A stretch of DNA of 64,000 nt from Streptomyces changanensis (GTDB taxonomy: Bacteria; Actinomycetota; Actinomycetes; Streptomycetales; Streptomycetaceae). The notes beneath the pieces are model-generated. The model was not told the origin of the DNA. It made no database searches and saw only the letters and a list, made by a program, of their open reading frames with translations. The DNA lies in contig NZ_CP102332.1 in the NCBI RefSeq assembly GCF_024600715.1, positions 3,906,001 through 3,970,000 of the forward strand. The letters run 5' to 3'. Below are positions 57,087 to 64,000 of this stretch, piece by piece. A program made the translations under genes and the position numbers. Positions within the stretch are counted from its first letter, which is position 1. Each line of letters begins with the position of its first letter.

Positions 57087-58259
57087 TCAGGGGCGGACGG
57101 CCGCCCGGGACCGCCAGGGCAGTTCGGCCGTAGCGGTCGTCGGACCGCCCGGCGGGGAGTCGACGACGAACAGCCCGTCGACGGCTCCGAGGCGTTCGGA
57201 AAGTCCCGCGAGGCCACTGCCGGCGGCCGGGTCGGCGCCGCCGTGGCCGTCGTCGGTGACCTGGATGAGGAGGTACTCCTCGGTGCGCCAGACGTCCACG
57301 GTGGCGCTCCGGGCCCCGGCGTGCTTCGAGACGTTCTGCAGCAGCTCCGACACCGTGAAGTACGCGATGCCCTCGGTGGCCTCGGCCGGCCGTTCCGGCA
57401 GGTCGACCGTGACGGTCACGGGGACGGTGCAGCGGGAGGCGACGGAGGAGAGCGCGGCGTCGAGGCCCCGGTCGGTGAGGACCGCCGGGTGGATGCCGCG
57501 GGCGAGGTCGCGCAGCTCCTGCAGGGCGAGCTTCACCTCGCCGTGCGCCTCGTCGACCATGCGGGCGGCGGCCCCCGGGTCCTCGCCGGCCTTCTCCTTC
57601 GCCAGCCCCAGCCCCATGGCGAGGGCCACGAGGCGGGCCTGGGCGCCGTCGTGCAGGTCGCGCTCGATGCGCCGCAGGTCCGCCGCGGCGGTGTCCACGA
57701 CCACGCCCCGGTCCGACTCCAGCTCGGCGACCCGCCGCTCCAACTCGTCCGACGGCCCCAGCAGCCCCCGCACCATCACCCGGTCGAGGTTGGCCATGGC
57801 CCGCACCAGGTACGGCAGCGCGGGCCACAGCGCGACCAGCGCGACCAGCGTCACCGTGAACGTCAGCACGCCCCAGGGCAGCCGTATGAACCCGAACAGC
57901 GCCGCCCGCCACGCCACCGGGTCGCGCAGCAGCGCCCACACCCGGGCCGCGAGGCCGCCGCGCGGCGGGACCGGCAGCCGGCTCGGCTCCTCCATCCGCA
58001 TCCCGAGCAGCGCCCGGGCCCGCGACCGCTCCACGCGCCCCATCAGCCGCATCCCCGCCAGCCCGCACGCCAGCAGCGGCAGACCGACGACGGTCACACT
58101 GAGCGCGGCCCCGACCGCCACCGTGACCGTGACATAGACGAACGCCACGAGGGACACTGGCAGGTTGGAGAGGAGGTGGACGATCTCCTTCCACATGGCC
58201 GTCCCGAACCCGATGCGGGAGGGACGGGCCGGGACGGCGTGGTCGCTGGGCGTGGTCAT
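57087..58259 (-). CDS. Sensor histidine kinase B
   Basis: 390 residues from ATG 58259; an upstream in-frame extension to 58334 is Pro/Gly-rich and unlikely. Same architecture as kinase A without the repeat insertion: PF13796-like membrane sensor (about 20-170), HisKA_3 box RRIERDLHDGAQARL with H203, and HATPase with SELLQNVSKHAGA, VTDDGHGGADP and GSGLAGLSERLGA. The catalytic core shares long identical DNA stretches with kinase A, while the sensor parts differ clearly. It has no response regulator of its own and is divergent from nuoA2. Confidence 0.9.
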   Translation of the reverse strand: MTTPSDHAVPARPSRIGFGTAMWKEIVHLLSNLPVSLVAFVYVTVTVAVGAALSVTVVGLPLLACGLAGMRLMGRVERSRARALLGMRMEEPSRLPVPPRGGLAARVWALLRDPVAWRAALFGFIRLPWGVLTFTVTLVALVALWPALPYLVRAMANLDRVMVRGLLGPSDELERRVAELESDRGVVVDTAAADLRRIERDLHDGAQARLVALAMGLGLAKEKAGEDPGAAARMVDEAHGEVKLALQELRDLARGIHPAVLTDRGLDAALSSVASRCTVPVTVTVDLPERPAEATEGIAYFTVSELLQNVSKHAGARSATVDVWRTEEYLLIQVTDDGHGGADPAAGSGLAGLSERLGAVDGLFVVDSPPGGPTTATAELPWRSRAAVRP

Positions 58260-58350
58260 GGCGACCAGACTGCCCGGCGCGGCACCGGCCGCGCCATGGG
58301 GGCCGTGGGTGAGGGCCGGTGGGGATAACCCCACCCCGTCCGTGGCACGG

Positions 58351-58382
58351 CTGACGGGCCGGGTGGTACCAGGGCCTAGACT
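58351..58382 (+). promoter_or_regulatory. Candidate promoter of the second nuo cluster
   Basis: TAGACT (58377-58382) with an imperfect -35 CTGACG (58351-58356, spacing 20). The leader of about 52 bases has GAGAGAGGGA before the GTG. No Rex-like site is visible here, unlike the first nuo operon. Confidence 0.4.
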
Positions 58383-58440
58383 CCCGTGCGTACAGATCGC
58401 CGATCGGCGCCCGCGGGGGCAGGAAGAGAGAGGGACGGAC

Positions 58441-58833
58441 GTGCCGGAACAGACCGGACTCGCGGCCGACTACTTCCAGAGCTACTCGGCCGTCGGGCTC
58501 CTCGCCGTCGTCGGCGTGCTCTTCGTGGCCGTCGCGTTCACGGCCGGGCGGCTGCTGCGCCCCGTCGTGCCGACGCCGGAGAAGCTGATGACGTACGAGT
58601 GCGGCGTCGACCCCGTGGGGGAGGGCTGGGCCCACACCCAGGTCCGCTACTACGTCTACGCCTTCCTCTACGTGATCTTCGCGGTCGACTCGATCTTCCT
58701 CTTCCCGTGGGCGACCGTCTTCGCCGAGCCCGGGTACGGCGCCACCACGCTGGTCGAGATGTTCGTCTTCCTCGGCTTCCTGGCCGTGGGACTGCTCTAC
58801 GCGTACAAGAAGGGCGTCCTGACATGGACGTGA
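58441..58833 (+). CDS. nuoA2: NuoA-like subunit of the second complex I cluster
   Basis: 130 residues from GTG 58441. Three membrane helices with the conserved [16 protein letters not shown] loop and a [20 protein letters not shown] helix. NuoA family. It differs from NuoA at 24156 (PEKLMTYE versus RAKLEAYE), so it is an old paralogue, not a recent copy. nuoB2 begins inside its last codons (10-base overlap). Confidence 0.93.
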   Translation: MPEQTGLAADYFQSYSAVGLLAVVGVLFVAVAFTAGRLLRPVVPTPEKLMTYECGVDPVGEGWAHTQVRYYVYAFLYVIFAVDSIFLFPWATVFAEPGYGATTLVEMFVFLGFLAVGLLYAYKKGVLTWT

Positions 58834-59471
58834 ACCCCGGCGCCACCCCCGAGCCCGTGACCTCCGCGCAGGCGACGGCCGCGCAGCCCGTGCTCCTGCC
58901 CGAGCCGAAGCGGCTCGGCGTCCTGTCGCGGCTGGCCCCCGAACCCATGAAGGTGGTCCTCAACTGGGGCCGCCGCTACAGCCTGTGGGTCTTCAACTTC
59001 GGCCTCGCCTGCTGCGCCATCGAGTTCATCGCGGCGTCGATGGCCCGCCACGACTTCATCCGGCTCGGCGTGATCCCCTTCGCGCCCGGCCCCCGCCAGG
59101 CCGACCTGATGATCGTCTCCGGGACGGTCACCGACAAGATGGCCCCCGCGGTGCGGCGGCTGTACGAGCAGATGCCGGAGCCCAAGTACGTCATCTCGTT
59201 CGGTGCCTGCTCCAACTGCGGCGGCCCGTACTGGGACTCGTACTCCGTCACCAAGGGCGTCGACCAGATCATCCCCGTCGACGTGTACGTGCCGGGCTGC
59301 CCGCCGCGGCCCGAGGCGCTGCTCCAGGGCATCCTGAAGCTCCAGGAGAAGATCGCCCGGGAGTCGCTCGGCGAGCGGTACGGGCACGGCACCGGGCGGC
59401 CCGACACCGCCGCCCTCCGCAGCGGCCTGGTCACCCCGCCGCCGCCCGCGTCCGCAGGCGGTGCCCGGTGA
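58824..59471 (+). CDS. nuoB2: NuoB-like subunit of the second complex I cluster
   Basis: 215 residues from ATG 58824. It keeps all cluster N2 ligands: [23 protein letters not shown] (with an extra Cys) and [11 protein letters not shown]. The N-terminal 40 residues and a Pro/Ala-rich tail are extra. It is able in principle to pass electrons to quinone but needs a NuoD partner, which is not encoded nearby. GTGA overlap with nuoC2. Confidence 0.93.
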   Translation: MDVNPGATPEPVTSAQATAAQPVLLPEPKRLGVLSRLAPEPMKVVLNWGRRYSLWVFNFGLACCAIEFIAASMARHDFIRLGVIPFAPGPRQADLMIVSGTVTDKMAPAVRRLYEQMPEPKYVISFGACSNCGGPYWDSYSVTKGVDQIIPVDVYVPGCPPRPEALLQGILKLQEKIARESLGERYGHGTGRPDTAALRSGLVTPPPPASAGGAR

Positions 59472-60751
59472 ACGCCTACGACACCCTGCCCGACGCCGTC
59501 ACCGACGTCTTCGGCGCGGAGGCGACCGCCGAGCGGGCGTACGACCTGCTGACGGTCGACGTCCCGGCCGCAGCGTGGACCACCGCGCTGGAGACCGCGC
59601 GGGACGCGCTGGGCTGCACCTACTTCGACTGGCTGAGCGCCGTCGACGAGCCCGGCATCGGCTTCCGCGTCTGCGCCCACGTCGCCGCCCTGGAGGGCGG
59701 CACCGTCCGCCGCCTCATGCTGCGCACCACCGTCCCGCACGACGCGCCCGTCCTGCCCACCGCGGTCGGCGTGTACGCGGGCGCCGGCTGGCACGAGCGC
59801 GAGACGCACGAGATGTTCGGCGTCACCTTCGAGGGCCACCCGAACCCCGCGCACCTGCTGCTCCCGGAGAACTTCGAAGGCCACCCGCTCCGCAAGGACT
59901 TCGTCCTCGCCGCGCGCGTCGCCAAGGCGTGGCCGGGCGCCAAGGAGCCGGGCGAGCCCGCGGCGGGCGCGGCGCACGGCGGCCCCAAGCGGCGCCAGAT
60001 GCTGCCGCCCGGCGTGCCCGACCCCAACGAGTGGGGCCCGCTGAAGGGCCAGCTCCCGCCCGCCCCGGCCCGCCCCGCCCGCGCCGCGCGCGCCGCCGGC
60101 GACCGACCGGTACGCCGGACCCGCACGGCGGGCGAGGGCTCCGGCAGCCAGGGCACCGCGGCACCCGGCACGTCGGGGGGCGCGGCCGCCCCCACGCCCG
60201 GTAGCCCGTCCGGCGGCGCGCAGGGTGCCGCCGCGGCGGGGCCCGGTACCGCGGCGCCCGGCGTTCCGGCGTCCGGGCCCGGTACCGCGGCGCCGGCGCC
60301 CGCCACCCCGCCCGCGGAGGGCGCCGGCGCCCCGGAGGCCCCCGCAGCGCCCGCCACGCCTCCGGCCGCCCCGCCCGGTACGGCACCGGGTGGCGCCGCC
60401 CGGCCGCCGCGCCGCGCCCGTACGGCGGGCGAGGGCTCGGCCAGTCAGCGCCGGAGCCCCACCGAGGGCGAGGGCCCGGCCGACCAGGCTCCGGCGGCGC
60501 CCCCGCGCACCCGCAGCGCGGACGCCCCGTGGAACAACCCGCGCCCCGCCTTCGAGCCCCCCGACCCCGCCGCCCCGCCACGACCGACCCCGGAGCAGGG
60601 CCCGGCCCAGGACCGGACCGGTGACCCGGCCCCGGCCCCGGACCCGGACTCGGACCCGGGCCCGGAGCAGGACCCGGGCCCGGAGCAGGACCCGGGCCAG
60701 GAGCAGGACCCCGCCCCCGACCGACGACGCCCCGAAGGAGACGACGCGTGA
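59468..60751 (+). CDS. nuoC2: NuoC-like subunit with a very long disordered tail
   Basis: 427 residues from GTG 59468. The first about 165 residues are a complete 30-kDa subunit domain ([22 protein letters not shown], then PLRKDFVL). The remaining about 260 residues are Pro/Ala/Gly-rich, with the motif RTAGEGS twice and three exact 18-base repeats coding PGPEQD-type units at 60653-60706. The usual family length is 150-250. There is no nuoD domain in the tail. nuoH2 follows with a GTGA overlap, so D, E, F and G are skipped. Confidence 0.88.
   Translation: MNAYDTLPDAVTDVFGAEATAERAYDLLTVDVPAAAWTTALETARDALGCTYFDWLSAVDEPGIGFRVCAHVAALEGGTVRRLMLRTTVPHDAPVLPTAVGVYAGAGWHERETHEMFGVTFEGHPNPAHLLLPENFEGHPLRKDFVLAARVAKAWPGAKEPGEPAAGAAHGGPKRRQMLPPGVPDPNEWGPLKGQLPPAPARPARAARAAGDRPVRRTRTAGEGSGSQGTAAPGTSGGAAAPTPGSPSGGAQGAAAAGPGTAAPGVPASGPGTAAPAPATPPAEGAGAPEAPAAPATPPAAPPGTAPGGAARPPRRARTAGEGSASQRRSPTEGEGPADQAPAAPPRTRSADAPWNNPRPAFEPPDPAAPPRPTPEQGPAQDRTGDPAPAPDPDSDPGPEQDPGPEQDPGQEQDPAPDRRRPEGDDA
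60653..60706. repeat. 18-bp coding tandem repeat, 3 copies
   Basis: GACCCGGGCCCGGAGCAG at 60653 and 60671, and with one change at 60689. It lies in the tail of nuoC2 and keeps the frame. Confidence 0.85.
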
Positions 60752-61716
60752 ACGACGCACTCGACGTCGCCCTCCGCCTGGTCGTCGTCTTCGCCGTGTT
60801 CCTGGTGCTGCCCCTGGTGATCGGCCAGACGGAGCACAAGGTGATGGCGCACATGCAGGGCCGCCTCGGCCCCATGTACGCCGGCGGCTTCCACGGCTGG
60901 GCGCAGCTCGTCGCCGACGGCGTGAAGTTCGCGCAGAAGGAGGACGTGGTCCCGGCCGCCGCCGACCGCCGCGTCTTCCAGCTCGCGCCCGCCGTCGCGC
61001 TCCTCCCGTACCTCCTCGTGCTCGTCGCCATCCCGATCGGCCCCGATGAGGGCGCGGTCGGCGTGGTCGTCGACGCGGGCGTCTTCTTCGTCCTCGCCGT
61101 GATGGGCGTCGGCGTCCTCGGCTCGCTCATGGCGGGCTGGGCGTCCGCCAACAAGTTCTCCCTCCTCGGCGGTCTCCGTACCGCCGCGCAGCTCCTCGCC
61201 TACGAACTGCCCATGCTGCTCGCCGCCGCCTCCGTCGCGATGGCGGCGGGGACGGTCTCCCTCCCCGGCATCCTCGACGCGTTCGAGTGGTGGTGGCTGC
61301 CGTGGCAGATCGTGGGCGCGCTGGTCTTCTTCGTCGCGGGCCTGGCCGAGCTCCAGCGCCCGCCGTTCGACATGCCCGTCGCCGACTCGGAGATCATCTT
61401 CGGGGCGTACACCGAGTACACGGGTCTGCGCTTCGCCCTGTTCCTGCTCGCCGAGTACGCGGGCATCGTCGTCCTGTGCGGTCTGACCACCGTCCTCTTC
61501 CTCGGGGGCTGGCACGGCCCGTTCGGCGCCGACGGCCTCGGCTGGGTGTGGACGCTGCTGAAGGCGGCCGTCCTCGCCTTCGTCGTCATCTGGCTGCGGG
61601 TGAGCTACCCGCGGCTGCGCGAGGACCAGCTCCAGAGGCTCGCCTGGACCACGCTCGTGCCGCTCGCGCTCGCCCAGATCGCCCTCACCGGCGTCGTCAA
61701 GGTGGTGATCCAGTAA
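60748..61716 (+). CDS. nuoH2: NuoH-like subunit of the second complex I cluster
   Basis: 322 residues from GTG 60748, the classic NuoH length without the long tail of the first copy. Conserved loops [33 protein letters not shown] and [18 protein letters not shown] are present, with the quinone-channel acidic residues kept. Eight membrane helices expected. The stop overlaps the nuoI2 ATG (TAATG). Confidence 0.93.
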   Translation: MNDALDVALRLVVVFAVFLVLPLVIGQTEHKVMAHMQGRLGPMYAGGFHGWAQLVADGVKFAQKEDVVPAAADRRVFQLAPAVALLPYLLVLVAIPIGPDEGAVGVVVDAGVFFVLAVMGVGVLGSLMAGWASANKFSLLGGLRTAAQLLAYELPMLLAAASVAMAAGTVSLPGILDAFEWWWLPWQIVGALVFFVAGLAELQRPPFDMPVADSEIIFGAYTEYTGLRFALFLLAEYAGIVVLCGLTTVLFLGGWHGPFGADGLGWVWTLLKAAVLAFVVIWLRVSYPRLREDQLQRLAWTTLVPLALAQIALTGVVKVVIQ

Positions 61717-62384
61717 TGGCCCCGATCCCCGGATCCGGCCTGGCCAAGGGCCTCGCCGTCACCCTCCGGACGATGACGAGGAAGAGCCACACCGCGCAGT
61801 ACCCGGACGTCCAGCCCGAACTCCCGCCGCGCAGCCGCGGCGTCATCGGTCTGTTCGAGGAGAACTGCACGGTCTGCATGCTGTGCGCCCGCGAGTGCCC
61901 CGACTGGTGCATCTACATCGACTCCCACAAGGAGACGGTGCCGGCCGCCGCGCCCGGCGGACGGGAGCGCAGCCGCAACGTCCTCGACCGGTTCGCGATC
62001 GACTTCTCGCTCTGCATGTACTGCGGCATCTGCATCGAGGTGTGTCCTTTCGACGCGCTGTTCTGGTCGCCGGAGTTCGAGTACGCGGAGACGGACATCC
62101 GCGACCTCACCCACGAGCGGGACAAGCTCCGCGAGTGGATGTGGACCGTGCCGGAGCCGCCCGCGCTGGACGCCGGCGCGGAGGAGCCGAAGGAGCTCGT
62201 CGCGGCCCGCAAGGCAGCCGAGAAGCTCGCCACCCAGCAGGCCGCCACGACCCAGCCCGCCCCACCCGCCACCCCGGGCGCGCCGACCACCCCGTCCACC
62301 CCCGGCCTCGACGCCCCGAGCGCCCCGGGTGCCCCCGACGTCCCGGGCGCCCCCGGCACCCCCCGCGAGGGAGGCACCGCATGA
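61716..62384 (+). CDS. nuoI2: NuoI-like subunit of the second complex I cluster
   Basis: 222 residues from ATG 61716. Two 4Fe-4S motifs: [15 protein letters not shown] and [16 protein letters not shown], so the electron path to NuoB2 is complete. The tail from about residue 150 is Pro/Ala/Thr-rich. In complexes without NuoEFG (for example photosynthetic NDH-1 and Fpo) this subunit lies nearest the electron donor, often ferredoxin or F420. ATGA overlap with nuoJ2. Confidence 0.93.
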   Translation: MAPIPGSGLAKGLAVTLRTMTRKSHTAQYPDVQPELPPRSRGVIGLFEENCTVCMLCARECPDWCIYIDSHKETVPAAAPGGRERSRNVLDRFAIDFSLCMYCGICIEVCPFDALFWSPEFEYAETDIRDLTHERDKLREWMWTVPEPPALDAGAEEPKELVAARKAAEKLATQQAATTQPAPPATPGAPTTPSTPGLDAPSAPGAPDVPGAPGTPREGGTA

Positions 62385-62962
62385 CCCCCGCCACGGCGCC
62401 CGCCGCCATGACCCTCGCGGCCGGCCACGGCTTCCTCTCGCCCACCGGAACGGAGATCGCGTTCCTCCTCGTCGGCGTCGTCACCCTCGGCGCCGCGGTG
62501 ATCACGGTCACCACCCGTCAGCTCGTCCACGCCGCGCTCTGGCTGGTGGTCGCCCTCGGCGGGATCGCCGTCGAGTACCTGCTCCTCACGGCCGAGTTCA
62601 TCGCCTGGGTCCAGGTGCTGATCTACGTCGGCTCCGTCGTCGTCCTCCTCCTCTTCGGTCTCATGCTCACGAAGGCCCCCATCGGCCGCTCCCCGGACGC
62701 GGACTCCGGCAACCGGCCCGCCGCCCTCGCCGTGGCGGTGGCCGCCGCGGCCGCCCTCGTCTGGGTGGTCGTGGACGCCTTCCGCACCACCTGGATCGAC
62801 CTCGACGGTCCGGTCCAGGGCAGCACCCGGGTCACCGGGGAGATGCTCTTCCGTAACTGGGTGCTGCCCTTCGAGGCGCTCTCCGTCCTGTTGCTCGCCG
62901 CGCTCGTCGGCGCGATCGTCCTCTCCCGCAAGGGCGACTCCGGGGCGGAGGGGAAGCGCTGA
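62381..62962 (+). CDS. nuoJ2: NuoJ-like subunit of the second complex I cluster
   Basis: 193 residues from ATG 62381. Five membrane helices; third helix [20 protein letters not shown] matches the conserved NuoJ helix. It lacks the 100-residue basic tail of the first NuoJ. Stop and nuoK2 start overlap (TGATG). Confidence 0.92.
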   Translation: MTPATAPAAMTLAAGHGFLSPTGTEIAFLLVGVVTLGAAVITVTTRQLVHAALWLVVALGGIAVEYLLLTAEFIAWVQVLIYVGSVVVLLLFGLMLTKAPIGRSPDADSGNRPAALAVAVAAAAALVWVVVDAFRTTWIDLDGPVQGSTRVTGEMLFRNWVLPFEALSVLLLAALVGAIVLSRKGDSGAEGKR

Positions 62963-63327
62963 TGCACCTCGCCTATCCGGCCGTCCTCGCCGTGCTGCTC
63001 TTCTGCACCGGCCTGTACGGCGTCCTCGCCCGGCGCAACGCCATCCTGGTCCTGATGTCCGTCGAGCTGATGCTCAACGCCGTCAACCTCAACCTGGTCG
63101 CCTTCGACGTCTGGCTGCGCGACACCCTCCACGCGGGACAGGCGCTGACCCTCTTCACCATCGCCATCGCCGCCGCCGAGATCGGCATCGGCCTGGCCAT
63201 CGTGCTGATGGTCCACCGCAGCCGCGGCACCGCCGACATCGACCGGCTCCGCGACAACGCCGAGACCCCGGGCGGCGACGGGGCCGCCCACGAGCAGACC
63301 GGCAAGAAGGCTGAGGCCACCGCGTGA
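62962..63327 (+). CDS. nuoK2: NuoK-like subunit of the second complex I cluster
   Basis: 121 residues from ATG 62962. Three membrane helices with the buried Glu residues ([19 protein letters not shown] and [14 protein letters not shown]). About 20 polar residues follow the usual end. GTGA overlap with nuoL2. Confidence 0.93.
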   Translation: MHLAYPAVLAVLLFCTGLYGVLARRNAILVLMSVELMLNAVNLNLVAFDVWLRDTLHAGQALTLFTIAIAAAEIGIGLAIVLMVHRSRGTADIDRLRDNAETPGGDGAAHEQTGKKAEATA

Positions 63328-64000
63328 CCACCACGACCCTCGCCGTCCTCGTCCCCCTCCTTCCGTTCCTCGGCGCGGCCGCCGGCCTCCTCCTGGGCCG
63401 CACCGCACCCGGCTTCGTACGGCCCCTGGCCGTCCTGCCGACCGTCGCCGCGTTCGTCCTGGCCGTGCTGGTCGCCGCGCGCCAGGGCGGTGGGAAGGCC
63501 GTCGACGCGGCCACCCAGCTCACCCCGACCGGCTCGGTCCCCATCGACCTGGCCCTGCACATCGACGGCTTCGCCGCCCTCACGGCCGTCCTCGTCGGCC
63601 TGGTCGCGTCCTGCGTGCAGATCTACTCGACCGCCTACCTGCGCGACGACCCCCGCTACCCGTCGTACGCGGCGCTCGTCTCCCTCTTCACCTCCGCGAT
63701 GCTGCTCGTCGTCTACTCCGGCGACCTGATGGTGCTGCTGGTCGGCTGGGAGGTCATGGGCGTCTGCTCGTACTTCCTCGTCGGCCACTACTGGGAGACG
63801 CCCGAGGCGCGGGCCGCCTCCCTGAAGGCGTTCCTCGTCACGAAGCTCGGCGACGTCCCGTTCCTCCTCGGCCTGTTCGCCCTCGCCGCCGACGCCGGGA
63901 CGTTCCGGATCACCGGGGTCCTCGGGGCCGTCGCAGCGGGCGGCCTCGACCACCCCACCCTGGTCGCGCTGCTGCTCCTCGCCGGTGTCGCGGGAAAGTC
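63324..64000 (+). CDS. nuoL2: NuoL-like subunit of the second complex I cluster (cut by window end)
   Basis: Open from GTG 63324 to the window edge (225 codons, no stop). Antiporter-like start: [16 protein letters not shown], the second-helix [52 protein letters not shown] and [16 protein letters not shown], matching the conserved Glu and Lys positions of NuoL. The C-terminus, and presumably nuoM2 and nuoN2, lie beyond the window. Confidence 0.92.
   Translation, partial: MTTTTLAVLVPLLPFLGAAAGLLLGRTAPGFVRPLAVLPTVAAFVLAVLVAARQGGGKAVDAATQLTPTGSVPIDLALHIDGFAALTAVLVGLVASCVQIYSTAYLRDDPRYPSYAALVSLFTSAMLLVVYSGDLMVLLVGWEVMGVCSYFLVGHYWETPEARAASLKAFLVTKLGDVPFLLGLFALAADAGTFRITGVLGAVAAGGLDHPTLVALLLLAGVAGK

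Noticed and set aside
59620..61154. Leftward frames over nuoC2 and nuoH2
   Set aside because: They are antisense shadows of the Pro/Ala-rich tail; the forward genes are joined by GTGA overlaps and carry family motifs.

Overview
The window is chromosomal DNA of a Streptomyces or a very close relative. The evidence is the very high G+C, GTG starts, GTGA/ATGA stop-start overlaps in long operons, futalosine-type menaquinone genes, two nuo (complex I) clusters, and a gene order from mqnA through mqnC, menG, a geranylgeranyl reductase and nuoA-N to korAB and a second nuo cluster that I recognise from Streptomyces chromosomes.

Region 1 (1 to about 8.6 kb) is accessory DNA: a decayed actinomycete integrative and conjugative element (AICE, pSAM2-like). 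It has a DUF2637/SpdB-like membrane protein (cut by the window edge), a TraB/FtsK-like translocase, a small conserved partner, a KorSA-like repressor with two GntR domains, a four-gene group of small proteins (XRE/PLD-like regulator, Nudix hydrolase, two small conserved proteins), an orphan polymorphic-toxin tip with its SUKH immunity gene, and xis and int genes that are both broken by single-base indels. No replication initiator is visible.

Region 2 (8.6-24 kb) returns to core chromosome: a DUF1992 protein, a cold-shock protein, chorismate dehydratase MqnA, a lipoprotein esterase, radical-SAM MqnC, an amidohydrolase-like fragment protein, demethylmenaquinone methyltransferase, a zinc-ribbon membrane protein, a GNAT acetyltransferase, a geranylgeranyl reductase (MenJ-like), a GlxA-type regulator divergent from an imine-reductase-like dehydrogenase, and an NlpC/P60 endopeptidase.

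Region 3 (24.1-40.3 kb) is a complete 14-gene nuoA-N operon with almost every junction overlapping. A Rex-like redox operator lies in its promoter region.

Region 4 (40.4-51 kb) is mixed: a secreted protein, an AraC regulator, a secreted intradiol dioxygenase fused to a carbohydrate-binding module, fumarylacetoacetase, a polyprenyl diphosphate synthase (probable menaquinone side-chain enzyme), a LolA-fold secreted protein, an M28 aminopeptidase and a RarD-type transporter.

Region 5 (51-64 kb) holds 2-oxoacid:ferredoxin oxidoreductase (korAB), one LuxR-type response regulator followed by two duplicated histidine kinases, and a second nuo cluster (A, B, C, H, I, J, K, L, running off the window). 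This second cluster lacks D, E, F and G between its members.

The core part is a respiratory neighbourhood: menaquinone head-group and tail enzymes, NADH dehydrogenase, a ferredoxin-reducing enzyme and a partial complex I without its NADH-oxidising module. The most interesting points are (i) the partial complex I near korAB, (ii) a 44-residue minisatellite insertion in the ATP lid of one of two recently homogenised kinases, (iii) the orphan toxin/immunity pair whose reading frame begins exactly at the pre-toxin motif, and (iv) the decayed integrase module.
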